Origin: Tumebacillus avium
GTDB taxonomy: Bacteria > Bacillota > Bacilli > Tumebacillales > Tumebacillaceae
Direction of reading: 5' to 3'
NCBI RefSeq assembly: GCF_002162355.1
Contig: NZ_CP021434.1
Location: 2,766,501-2,830,500 of the forward strand
DNA: 64,000 nt
Positions 32,649 to 40,514 of this stretch are shown piece by piece (position 1 is the stretch's first letter; each line of letters starts with the position of its first letter). Under the pieces are notes generated by a model. That model did no database searches and had not been told where the DNA came from. It saw nothing but the letters and a program-made list of their open reading frames with translations. The position numbers were made by a program, and so were the translations under genes.

Positions 32649-33875
32649 ATGCATCGTATTACAGCTTATTTTCGCGCTTATCATCCGATCGTGCATTCGA
32701 TATTGCTCGGCACCTGTATGGCGCGGTTTGCTTCCGGCATGAGCATGCCGTTTCTGTCGCTGTATCTGGCGCGAGAATTGTCGCTCAGCCCGGTCTTGAT
32801 CGGGGCGACGATCGGACTTGGCATGTTTTGCGAGATGATCGGAGGTTTTATTGGCGGCACGCTGTCCGACCGTTTCGGGCGCAAGCGGATCATGATGACG
32901 GCGCTGTACTTGTGGGCGCTGGTCTTCAGCTGTTATGCATTTGCCACCGAGTTCTGGATGTTCCTGCTGCTCACCGCCTTGCAAGGCTTAAGCCGCGCGT
33001 TTTATGAACCGGTCGGACAGGCGCTGCTCAGCGACCTGACCCGGCCGGAGCAGCGATACCGAGTGTTTACGCTGCGCTATACGTATAACAACCTCGGCTG
33101 GGCGATCGGACCGATCATCGGCGCGCTGCTTGGCATGTCGGCCGGCGCGGCCGCATTTCTGATCACCGGCGGCGTTTACCTCATCTATGCGTTCATCATG
33201 CAAGGGATGTTCGCCCGCTTTGACATCTCCCAACTGCAGGGTGCGGGCAAGGAAGAAGTCACGTTCCGCAAGGCGGCACGGACGGTCTGGGGAGATAAAG
33301 CCCTGCTGATGTTTATCCTGGGCAGCATCATGGGCACGCTCTGCTATTCGCAGATCACAACCAACCTTTCGCAGCACGTCGGCGGGCTGCAAGGAGGCAT
33401 CACGCTGTTTGGGGTGCTGCTGACGGTCAATGCGGCGGTCGTCGTGTTGCTGCAGTTGCCCTTGTCCTCGTGGGCGGAAAAACGGACGCCGCTGCAGACG
33501 ATCTGGATCGGCAACCTGTTTTACGCCGCCGGTTTTGTTGGATTTGCCATCGCCGACAGCTGGGCCGGCATGATTGCGGCGATGGCGGTGTTTACGATCG
33601 GGGAAGTGCTGTGTTTCCCGGCGGGGAGCATCCTGCTCGACCGCCTGGCGCCGGAGGGGATGCGCGGAACGTATTTTGGCACGCAGAGCTTCAAATACTT
33701 CGGCACGTCGATTGGCCCATGGCTTGGCGGCACCGTGCTGGTCGGGGCGGGAGCAGAAGCGTTGTTCCTCGGGGCGGCGCTGGTGGCGCAGGTCGGCACG
33801 CTGTTTTACTGGCTCGGCCAGCGCCGGGCGGGCAATTTGTTTGGACAGCAGCAGCAAAAAACACCCTCTCTGTAG
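32649..33875 (+). CDS. MFS transporter
   Basis: A 408-aa 12-helix major facilitator with motif A GGTLSDRFGRKRIM between helices 2 and 3 and a second-half counterpart around SSWAEKRTPLQTIW. Resembles DHA1-type multidrug exporters. ATG at 32649 follows GGGAGG; the longer frame back to 32556 has no SD. Probably regulated by the divergent LysR protein. Confidence 0.86.
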   Translation: MHRITAYFRAYHPIVHSILLGTCMARFASGMSMPFLSLYLARELSLSPVLIGATIGLGMFCEMIGGFIGGTLSDRFGRKRIMMTALYLWALVFSCYAFATEFWMFLLLTALQGLSRAFYEPVGQALLSDLTRPEQRYRVFTLRYTYNNLGWAIGPIIGALLGMSAGAAAFLITGGVYLIYAFIMQGMFARFDISQLQGAGKEEVTFRKAARTVWGDKALLMFILGSIMGTLCYSQITTNLSQHVGGLQGGITLFGVLLTVNAAVVVLLQLPLSSWAEKRTPLQTIWIGNLFYAAGFVGFAIADSWAGMIAAMAVFTIGEVLCFPAGSILLDRLAPEGMRGTYFGTQSFKYFGTSIGPWLGGTVLVGAGAEALFLGAALVAQVGTLFYWLGQRRAGNLFGQQQQKTPSL

Positions 33876-33888
33876 AGAGGGTGTTTTT
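33856..33888. terminator. Bidirectional intrinsic terminator
   Basis: A 14-bp stem AAAAACACCCTCTC/GAGAGGGTGTTTTT with a TGTA loop, overlapping the MFS stop region. Confidence 0.9.
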
Positions 33889-33898
33889 GTTTGTGTTT

Positions 33899-34441
33899 TT
33901 ACTTGCCTTGTTTCGTTTCCGAGCCCGTCTTTTTCCACTGTTCGCCTTCCAGCTTGTAGCGGTCGAGGACGAGGTCGCCGTTTTTGCGCTTGGCGCCGAT
34001 GGCGAATTCGGAAGCGTCGCCGCTCAGGAAAATGCCCGGTGGGAGGTCGTCCTGCTGCCAATTGATGTCGGCCATCGCTGCCGAGATCGCCGTCGCCAGC
34101 GCCATGCGGTGCGGCTCGTCGATGCCCAGTTCGAACTTGCCAAGCGCGATGGCGCTCAAGTGCAGCGGAGAGATCATCTTGAAGGAAGTCAGGCCAAACG
34201 CTTCCTTGATCTCCTTGTGCGACGCTTCGGTCGACTCGGGCACTCCTTCGCCGGTCGCGCCGGTGTTGGTGTCGCCGCTTTGCGGGCTGCCCTGATTGCC
34301 TTGGCTGCCGTTGAGGTCGGGCGTGGTCGCTTGCGGTTTATCGTTCGTTGCCTTGTTTTCTTCGGTTTGTTTGTCGCCGCAGCCGGTCAGTGCCGAGACG
34401 CACAGCGCGGTGATCAGAAGTGTAGACAGTGCTTTTTTCAT
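33899..34441 (-). CDS. Putative lipoprotein
   Basis: A 180-aa protein with a lipoprotein signal peptide (lipobox LTGC, Cys near residue 21), a Thr/Gly/Asn-rich linker to about residue 65 and a small C-terminal domain (about 70-175, IKEAFGLTSFKMISPLHLSAIALGKFE...). The domain is not recognised. Membrane-anchored on the outer face. It lies downstream of two AI-2E permeases on the same strand but is oriented behind them with a 79-nt gap. Confidence 0.72.
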   Translation of the reverse strand: MKKALSTLLITALCVSALTGCGDKQTEENKATNDKPQATTPDLNGSQGNQGSPQSGDTNTGATGEGVPESTEASHKEIKEAFGLTSFKMISPLHLSAIALGKFELGIDEPHRMALATAISAAMADINWQQDDLPPGIFLSGDASEFAIGAKRKNGDLVLDRYKLEGEQWKKTGSETKQGK

Positions 34442-34520
34442 AGGTTATCTGCTCCTTCCCTTTGTCCAAGTTATCATATCAGACGGGGGAAGAGCAAGCG
34501 AACGCCCGCTTAGAGATTGC

Positions 34521-35555
34521 TTAAAGCCCGATGCGGATCTTAAAGAATCCGGCATCGCGAAACGCCTGGTACAAGATGACCAGAGCCGGGCCCACGACCA
34601 GCCCGACAAAACCAAGCACCATAAAGCCGAGGTACATCGAGATCAGCGTGGCGAGCGCCGAGATGCCCAGCGAATTGCCGAGGATCTTCGGCTCGATGAT
34701 GCGGCGGAAGACGATGATCACGACATAGAGGATGAAGAGCCCGATGCCAAGCGTGTTGTTCCCGGTGACAAACGCGTAGCCGGCCCACGGCACGATCACC
34801 GCTCCGGTGCCCAGCACTGGCAGCACGTCGACGATGACGATGATCAAGGCGACGGCAAGCGCGTATTTGACCCCGAGGATCCACAGCCCGATCAGCACAA
34901 GGTCGTAGGTCAGAAAAGAGATCAAGATCTGCGCCTGCAAAAAGCCGATGATCGCCCGGTTGAGATTCTCCAGCACGAGGCGGACTTTCGGCTGGGTGTC
35001 TTCGGTGAACAGTTCGAGGAACTTTTTCGCCAGCGCCGGCAAGTCGAGCGAAAACAGGAACAAGGCGACGATGTACACGACGGTGACGACCATCAGGTTC
35101 GGCAGCGAGGAGATCAGCCCGACCAGCCCGTTGAGCAGGTTGATCGTCAGGTCGTTTAAGGAAGCGAACGTCTTGTTCAGCGTGGTCTGCAGGTTCTGCG
35201 CGGAAGAAGGCGGCAGCGTGGCGAAATACGCCTGCATCTCAGCCGCCCATTCGCGCACCGGGTCGGCCATGTCAATCACCACGCGGGGCAGCCACTGCGA
35301 CAGTTCGACCACTTCGATGACGATGCGTGTTGTGATGAAAAACAACAGTCCGCCAAAGACCAGCAGGAAGCTGGTAAACGCCAAGATCACCGCGTAGATG
35401 CGCTTCAGCCGCAGCCCGCGCTGGATGATCTTCACGACCGGTTCCAAGATGATGGCGGTGACCAAAGCGAGCACGATCGGCACGCTGTGCGGCAGGATGA
35501 AATACCCTGCGACGACCAAAAGCAGGATCCAGAGAGCTTTCAGGTAAGGATTCAT
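34521..35555 (-). CDS. AI-2E family transporter (YtvI-like)
   Basis: A 344-aa polytopic protein of the AI-2E/PerM family: paired N-terminal helices, a soluble loop (about 90-150), then a C-terminal bundle with LVLENLNRAIIGFLQAQILISFLTYDLVLIGLWILGV and VLPVLGTGAVIVPWAGYAFVTGN, the family signature. Members export signals or act as Na+/H+ antiporters; substrate here unknown. ATG with GGGAG upstream. Second of two tandem paralogues, 47 nt apart. Confidence 0.85.
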   Translation of the reverse strand: MNPYLKALWILLLVVAGYFILPHSVPIVLALVTAIILEPVVKIIQRGLRLKRIYAVILAFTSFLLVFGGLLFFITTRIVIEVVELSQWLPRVVIDMADPVREWAAEMQAYFATLPPSSAQNLQTTLNKTFASLNDLTINLLNGLVGLISSLPNLMVVTVVYIVALFLFSLDLPALAKKFLELFTEDTQPKVRLVLENLNRAIIGFLQAQILISFLTYDLVLIGLWILGVKYALAVALIIVIVDVLPVLGTGAVIVPWAGYAFVTGNNTLGIGLFILYVVIIVFRRIIEPKILGNSLGISALATLISMYLGFMVLGFVGLVVGPALVILYQAFRDAGFFKIRIGL

Positions 35556-35602
35556 CGCGGTCTCCCTTTCTCAGGTGCGTGTCTCTCTCTATCACTATAT
35601 GG

Positions 35603-36697
35603 CTATTCTTTTTTGTTCTTGTCCGAAAAATCATCATCGACAAGGAAGTCGAACGCCCGCACTTTGAGCAGCGACGTAAAGGCGATGATCAAAAACGGCG
35701 CAAGCAGCACACCGACGAATCCGATCGCCTGATACCCGGCATACATGACGACCAGCGTGACCAGCGGGTCGAGGCCGATCGACGAGGCGAGAATCTTCGG
35801 TTCGAGCAGTTGGCGGACGGCGACGATCAGCCCGTAGACGATGAGCAGCCCGATGCCAAGCTTGACGTTGCCGGTGATGAACATATAGATCGCCCACGGC
35901 ACGAACAGCGACCCTGTGCCAAGCAGGGGCAGGATGTCGAGAAACGCGGCCAGCAGCGAAAGGGAGAAGGCGTAGTCGACGCCCAGGATCAACAGCCCGA
36001 TCAGCACCTGGCAGAACGTGATGAAGATGAGGATCGCCTGGGCGCGGACATAGCCGAACGTGGCTTTGCCGAGGTCGTCGAGGACGACGTCGCCTTTTTC
36101 GCGGACGCTCGGATTGACGAGACGGAAAAAGCGGCGCTGCCAGAGCGGGAAGTCTTTGGAGAGAAAATAAGCGATCAGCAGCGACAAGAGGAAGATCGTC
36201 ACGGCGCTGGGGACTTGTCCGATCCAGTGCAGGACGTTTTCCGAGATGCCTTTGCCGATGTTGCCAAGCACGGTGCCGAGCTTGGCGAGGTTGTCGCGCA
36301 CCTTTTCGCTCATCTCGGGGGACAGCGTGGTGTAGAAGGCGACCGCCTGATGGAGCAGTTCCTCGCCTTTGCCGACCAGCCCGCGCGCCATGCCGGGCAC
36401 GCGTTCCGAGAACTGGGCCAGCTCGATCATCAGCTTGGCGGCGAGCAGCAGCAACAGCGCCGCACCGCCGCCGAAAAATAAGATCAGCGTGGTAAACGCG
36501 GCGACCCAGCGCGGGAACTTCAACTTGATCAACAGCTTCACCGCCGGTTCGATCAGCACGGCGATCAGCAGACCAAACACCAGCGGCAGGAAAAACGGCA
36601 ATGCAAACCGCAGCCCCGCCCAGACCAGCCAGCCAAACACGAACCACAGCGCCAGATTGATCAGGGCGAAGCGGTGTTTCATCACAAATGAAAGCAT
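35603..36697 (-). CDS. AI-2E family transporter (YtvI-like), paralogue
   Basis: A 364-aa paralogue of the next gene with the same topology. Family blocks: GKATFGYVRAQAILIFITFCQVLIGLLILGV and DILPLLGTGSLFVPWAIYMFITGN. The two differ substantially outside these blocks, so the duplication is old. SD AGAGGAG precedes the ATG. The gene order suggests a dicistronic unit. Such tandem YtvI-like genes are common in spore formers. Confidence 0.85.
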   Translation of the reverse strand: MLSFVMKHRFALINLALWFVFGWLVWAGLRFALPFFLPLVFGLLIAVLIEPAVKLLIKLKFPRWVAAFTTLILFFGGGAALLLLLAAKLMIELAQFSERVPGMARGLVGKGEELLHQAVAFYTTLSPEMSEKVRDNLAKLGTVLGNIGKGISENVLHWIGQVPSAVTIFLLSLLIAYFLSKDFPLWQRRFFRLVNPSVREKGDVVLDDLGKATFGYVRAQAILIFITFCQVLIGLLILGVDYAFSLSLLAAFLDILPLLGTGSLFVPWAIYMFITGNVKLGIGLLIVYGLIVAVRQLLEPKILASSIGLDPLVTLVVMYAGYQAIGFVGVLLAPFLIIAFTSLLKVRAFDFLVDDDFSDKNKKE

Positions 36698-36822
36698 AGA
36701 TCCGCTCCTCTTCTTTAGAAAATCTCTTTAGGTAAAGGATACCAAAAATCGAAGTCCCATGCCATGACAAGGCCGGGAACGATTTCTGAACATTCAATAA
36801 ATCAGTTGATTTTCAAATCTAT

Positions 36823-36844
36823 TTATGGCATATTAGTGCCATAA
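36823..36844 (+). promoter_or_regulatory. Perfect inverted repeat upstream of the 37-aa peptide gene
   Basis: TTATGGCA-TATTAG-TGCCATAA: 8-bp arms with a 6-nt spacer, 36 nt before the start codon and just downstream of a TTGATT that could act as a -35. It could be an operator or a leader RNA hairpin. Confidence 0.55.
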
Positions 36845-36879
36845 GAAGATTTAATTACTTTTATAGGGAGGAATTGACA

Positions 36880-36993
36880 ATGGAAAAAAACATGTTCGAC
36901 CTCGACCTGCAAGTGACATCCGCAGAAGTGGTGACGCCCGATGGAACTGGCATCCCGATTTCCACCGGGTATGAGTGCCTGACCATCCAATAA
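36880..36993 (+). CDS. Small peptide, candidate class I lanthipeptide-like RiPP precursor (37 aa)
   Basis: ATG at 36880 follows GGGAGGAA at good spacing, and the ORF is closed by a strong terminator 7 nt after the stop, so it is a genuine small transcription unit. The product begins MEKNMFDLDLQV; FDLD matches the FNLD-type leader motif that recruits LanB/NisB dehydratases. The C-terminus GIPISTGYECLTIQ has Ser28, Thr29 and Thr35 for dehydration and a single Cys33, enough for one lanthionine ring. No LanB, LanC or exporter is nearby, so modification enzymes would have to act in trans. It may instead be an unmodified peptide. Confidence 0.55.
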   Translation: MEKNMFDLDLQVTSAEVVTPDGTGIPISTGYECLTIQ

Positions 36994-37000
36994 GCATAAA

Positions 37001-37030
37001 AAAGACCCCGTTTACGCAACGGGGTCTTTT
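37001..37030 (+). terminator. Intrinsic terminator of the 37-aa peptide gene
   Basis: A perfect 12-bp stem AAAGACCCCGTT/AACGGGGTCTTT with a T-run. Confidence 0.92.
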
Positions 37031-37058
37031 TTTATGCCAAGTATTTGGCGCGTCTCGC

Positions 37059-37199
37059 TTACTTATACGCGATGTTTTGCGAAATGTTCGCGAGTGCCTC
37101 GATCAGGTTGTCCATGTAGCCTGCAATGCTCCACAGTGAGGCTGCAATCACCACTAAGCTCGCGACTTTGATGTAGGCGAGGATCTTGTCGGCTTTCAA
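37059..37199 (-). CDS. Small membrane peptide (46 aa) downstream of bcp
   Basis: A 47-codon ORF with TTG start preceded by AAGGAGGAATCTCG, an SD stronger than most in this window. The product MKADKILAYIKVASLVVIAA... has one hydrophobic segment (about residues 9-27) and an amphipathic C-terminal tail ending in NIAYK. It starts 15 nt after the bcp stop, so it is probably cotranscribed with the peroxiredoxin. Function unknown; it could be a membrane-protein partner or a regulatory peptide. Confidence 0.6.
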   Translation of the reverse strand: MKADKILAYIKVASLVVIAASLWSIAGYMDNLIEALANISQNIAYK

Positions 37200-37214
37200 C
37201 GAGATTCCTCCTTT

Positions 37215-37685
37215 TTATGCCAGTGCTTTGGCGTCGGCCAGCACGGATTCGATGTGGCCTTTGACTTTTACTTTCGGGTAGACCTTGGCGATGTTACCTT
37301 CCTTGTCGATCAAGAAGGTGGTGCGCTCGATGCCCCAGAACTTTTTGCCGTACATGCTTTTTTCTTTCCAGACGCCGTACAGCTCGCTCACTTCGTGGTT
37401 CTCGTCGGCGAGCAGCAGGAAGGGCAGGCTTTCTTTTTCAATAAACTTCAGGTGGCGCTTGACCGGGTCGGGCGAAACGCCGACGATCACCGTGTCGGAC
37501 GCTTCAAATAACTCGTGCGCATCGCGGAAATCGCAAGCCTGGGTCGTACACCCTGGCGTCATATCCTTTGGATAGAAGTACAGCACGACATTTTTGCCGC
37601 GCAGGTCGCTCAGTTTTACAGGTTCGCCGTTGCTCGCCGGGAGCGTGAAGTCGGGTGCAAGGGCGCCGGTTGTGATCTCTGCCAT
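37215..37685 (-). CDS. bcp: Thioredoxin-dependent peroxiredoxin, Bcp/PrxQ type
   Basis: A 156-aa atypical peroxiredoxin: active-site block YFYPKDMTPGCTTQACDFRD containing the peroxidatic Cys and, five residues later, the resolving Cys typical of PrxQ. The Arg-containing support motif lies near GIERTTFLID. It reduces hydroperoxides using thioredoxin in the cytoplasm. ATG with GGAGG upstream; the 46-aa membrane peptide follows on the same strand. Confidence 0.93.
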   Translation of the reverse strand: MAEITTGALAPDFTLPASNGEPVKLSDLRGKNVVLYFYPKDMTPGCTTQACDFRDAHELFEASDTVIVGVSPDPVKRHLKFIEKESLPFLLLADENHEVSELYGVWKEKSMYGKKFWGIERTTFLIDKEGNIAKVYPKVKVKGHIESVLADAKALA

Positions 37686-37706
37686 GATAACTCCTCCAGT
37701 CCTAAA

Positions 37707-38123
37707 TTACCGCTCTTGATGAAGCAGCCCGTGCAGCATATCGGCCACGTCGCCTTGGAGCAGGTCGGAGTCGGGCTCCGCTTCCATAATGCGCTTCAGC
37801 TCATACGCCGCTTCCAGCGTGTACATCTTCTCCGCCGCCTGACGCGTCTTGGCGTTGGAGACCGAATCAAGGTACGGGTGGAACGCGACATAGCCGAGCT
37901 CCACGCGCGGCAGGAAGTGGGTCGCCACCACTTTCTTCAAAGCGTTCAGGCACATCCACTCGCGGCCCAGCGTCTCTTCGAGCGCCGGATTGAGCGTGGT
38001 CTCCCCGGTGCCTTCCGCCGGACGGGGCATGCCGTTCCAAGTTTCCATCAGGTTGAGCAGGTCTTGCTGCTGTTCTTGGTTCAGTCGGTCAAACAGGTAG
38101 ATCAGTCGGTCATGTTTATTCAT
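37707..38123 (-). CDS. Hypothetical protein
   Basis: A 138-aa soluble, mostly helical protein starting MNKHDRLIYLFDRLNQEQQQD and ending MLHGLLHQER. No family recognised. ATG at 38123 has AAAGGGG upstream; the frame continuing to 38342 has no credible start. It is 21 nt upstream of bcp on the same strand, so it may be the first gene of that operon, and it is divergent from the HD-domain gene. Confidence 0.65.
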   Translation of the reverse strand: MNKHDRLIYLFDRLNQEQQQDLLNLMETWNGMPRPAEGTGETTLNPALEETLGREWMCLNALKKVVATHFLPRVELGYVAFHPYLDSVSNAKTRQAAEKMYTLEAAYELKRIMEAEPDSDLLQGDVADMLHGLLHQER

Positions 38124-38307
38124 CGTTCTTAGGACCCCTTTGAACGGAAGTAGTTTGGGTAAGTCAAATTTCATTATAGAAAAGTTTGGTGAAAAAAACC
38201 ATGCCTCTCGGAAAAGACTATCGGAAAAGACTACCTTTAGATTATGTGATTTCCAAAGACTTATGATATTCTTTCCACATACGGCACAAGAGCTACGGGA
38301 GGATTTT

Positions 38308-39576
38308 ATGATCGAATGGGTCGATAAAGAAAAAGTGTTCAAAGATCCGGTGCATGACTACATCTATGTGCAAGACCGCCTGATTTGGGATCTGATCAAC
38401 ACGCGCGCCTTTCAGCGCCTGCGCCGCGTCAAGCAGCTCGGCACCTCGTTTTTGACTTATCACGGAGCCGAACACAGCCGTTTTACGCATTCGCTGGGCA
38501 CCTATGAGACGATGCGCAAGGTGCTGTCCCATTTTGACCGCAACTTCGGCTGGCCAAGCGATGACCGCATGCGGCTGCTGGCGCTGTGCGCTGCCCTCCT
38601 GCACGACATCGGGCACGGCCCGTTTTCGCATACGGTGGAAAGCGTGTTTCAGTTCCACCACGAGACATGGACGCAGCGCATCCTGATCGAAGACCCGGAA
38701 GTCAGCCGGATTTTAATGCGGGTCGATGAAGACTTCCCGCAGGACGTGGCTGATGTGATCGCCAAAAAGGACAAGTTCCCGCTGGTCGTCAAACTGATCT
38801 CGTCCCAGCTCGACGTCGACCGCATGGACTATCTGCTCCGCGACGCGCTGAACACCGGCGTCACGTACGGAACGTTTGAACTGGAGCGGCTGATCCGCGT
38901 CATGCGCCCGGAAGGCAACGACGTGGTAGTGAAAAAGTCGGGCATGAAGACGGTTGAGCAGTACATCCTCGCCCGCTACTTTATGTATTCGCAAGTCTAC
39001 CTGCACCCGGTCACCGTCGGCAGCGACGTGCTGCTGCGCCATGTGGTGTCCCGCGTGAAAAAGCTGTGGGATCGCGGCGATGCCGTCTATTTGGTCGATG
39101 AATTAAAGCCGTTTCTGTCCCGCAAGGCCGACGAGATCTCGGTGGCCGAATATCTGGAGCTCGACGAAGGCGTGATGAACTACACCTTGCAGCGCTGGAC
39201 CCGCGCCGAAGACCCGATCCTGCGCGATCTGTCCGACCGCTTTGTCAACCGCCGCCTGTTTGGCTCGGTCGATACGCGGGAGCTGAAAGAGGTCGAACGG
39301 CAGACGATCCGTGAGATGTTCCGCGCCAACGGCTTGAATCCGGACTATTACCTGTCGTTCCAGACGGCGACGACGGGCGGCTACCACATGTACAAACAAG
39401 GCATCAAACTGGTCGAGGAGAGCGGCCGCCTGCTGGATGACATCTCCAAATACTCCGGCCTGGTGCGCTCCTTGCAGCCGGAATCGAAATTCCGCATCTT
39501 CTGCCCGAAAGAAGTGCTGCGCGGCGAAGGAAAATACAAGCCGATCCGCGGCTGGCTGGATGCGCTGAGGGATTAG
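38308..39576 (+). CDS. HD-domain phosphohydrolase, YwfO-like (dNTPase type)
   Basis: A 422-aa HD protein related to B. subtilis YwfO and dGTP triphosphohydrolases. Metal ligands: His in EHSRFTHSLG, HD in LLHDIGHGPFSH and an Asp in SSQLDVDRMDYLLRD. Family knowledge suggests hydrolysis of (d)NTPs to nucleoside plus triphosphate. ATG at 38308 follows GGGAGG; upstream in-frame starts lack SDs. It ends 20 nt before the HAD gene, with which it probably forms an operon. Confidence 0.88.
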   Translation: MIEWVDKEKVFKDPVHDYIYVQDRLIWDLINTRAFQRLRRVKQLGTSFLTYHGAEHSRFTHSLGTYETMRKVLSHFDRNFGWPSDDRMRLLALCAALLHDIGHGPFSHTVESVFQFHHETWTQRILIEDPEVSRILMRVDEDFPQDVADVIAKKDKFPLVVKLISSQLDVDRMDYLLRDALNTGVTYGTFELERLIRVMRPEGNDVVVKKSGMKTVEQYILARYFMYSQVYLHPVTVGSDVLLRHVVSRVKKLWDRGDAVYLVDELKPFLSRKADEISVAEYLELDEGVMNYTLQRWTRAEDPILRDLSDRFVNRRLFGSVDTRELKEVERQTIREMFRANGLNPDYYLSFQTATTGGYHMYKQGIKLVEESGRLLDDISKYSGLVRSLQPESKFRIFCPKEVLRGEGKYKPIRGWLDALRD

Positions 39577-39596
39577 AGAGAGGGGAACTTTACACC

Positions 39597-40427
39597 ATGA
39601 ACTACAAAATGCTGGTATCGGATATCGACGGGACATTGCTCAACTCGGAAGGCCGCCTGACCGACGGGGTAAAACAGGCGGTGCGCGACCTGCATGAGCA
39701 AGGCGTGATCGTCACGCTGGCCACCGGGCGCAACTTGCGCGGCGTGCTGCCTTTGATCGAGGAATTGGGCGTCAGCGTCCCGGTCATCCTCGGCAACGGC
39801 ACGGTGATCGCCGATCCGCTGAAGCGGGAGACCCTGTTGCACCGCCCGCTGCCCCATGCGACGGCACATAAACTGATCGACGTGATCCGCGGGCATGGCC
39901 TGTGGTCGAGCGTGTTTGTGCACACGTTTGAAGGAATCGATACCTATTATGACCGCGATCCCGGCTTTGACGCAGCCTACCTGTTCGTCAACCGCGACCC
40001 GAACATCTCGAAGCAGGTCGACGACTTCCGCACTGTGACCGGCGTTGATCCACTGAAAGTGCTGTTGATCGACACGCCGGACAAAGTGTATCCGCTGATC
40101 GAAGACTTGAAGAAGATCGACGACCATAAGTTCAACATGTTTGTCTCGACCTATGATTTTCCGGGCTACGTCTTCCTGGAGATGTTCGATCACGCGTCGA
40201 GCAAAGCGTCGGGCATCGACCACCTGGCTCAGGAATTTGGCATCACGCCGGCCGAAGTGGTCGCCGTGGGGGACAATGCCAACGACTTGGAGATGATTCG
40301 CTATGCCGGGCTTGGCGTGGCGATGGGACAAGGCGTGGACGAGCTGAAACAGGCGGCCGACTGGACGACGAAAAGCAACGATGAAGACGGCGTCGCTTAT
40401 TTGATCCGCGAACGGATGTTAAAGTAA
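39597..40427 (+). CDS. Cof-type HAD-IIB phosphatase
   Basis: A 276-aa HAD-superfamily phosphatase with class IIB cap. Motif I is VSDIDGTLLNSEG, motif II VTLATGR, motif IV VAVGDNANDLEMI. Cof/YwpJ relatives hydrolyse sugar phosphates, FMN or pyridoxal phosphate with broad specificity. SD GAGAGGGGA precedes the ATG. Confidence 0.9.
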   Translation: MNYKMLVSDIDGTLLNSEGRLTDGVKQAVRDLHEQGVIVTLATGRNLRGVLPLIEELGVSVPVILGNGTVIADPLKRETLLHRPLPHATAHKLIDVIRGHGLWSSVFVHTFEGIDTYYDRDPGFDAAYLFVNRDPNISKQVDDFRTVTGVDPLKVLLIDTPDKVYPLIEDLKKIDDHKFNMFVSTYDFPGYVFLEMFDHASSKASGIDHLAQEFGITPAEVVAVGDNANDLEMIRYAGLGVAMGQGVDELKQAADWTTKSNDEDGVAYLIRERMLK

Positions 40428-40514
40428 ATTCTTTAGTTTGAAAGAAGGGTAAATTTCGCACGTGTAGAATACTCTGATGGGACTAAAGTCGTGGGGCAAA
40501 AGGGGCGTTCCATC

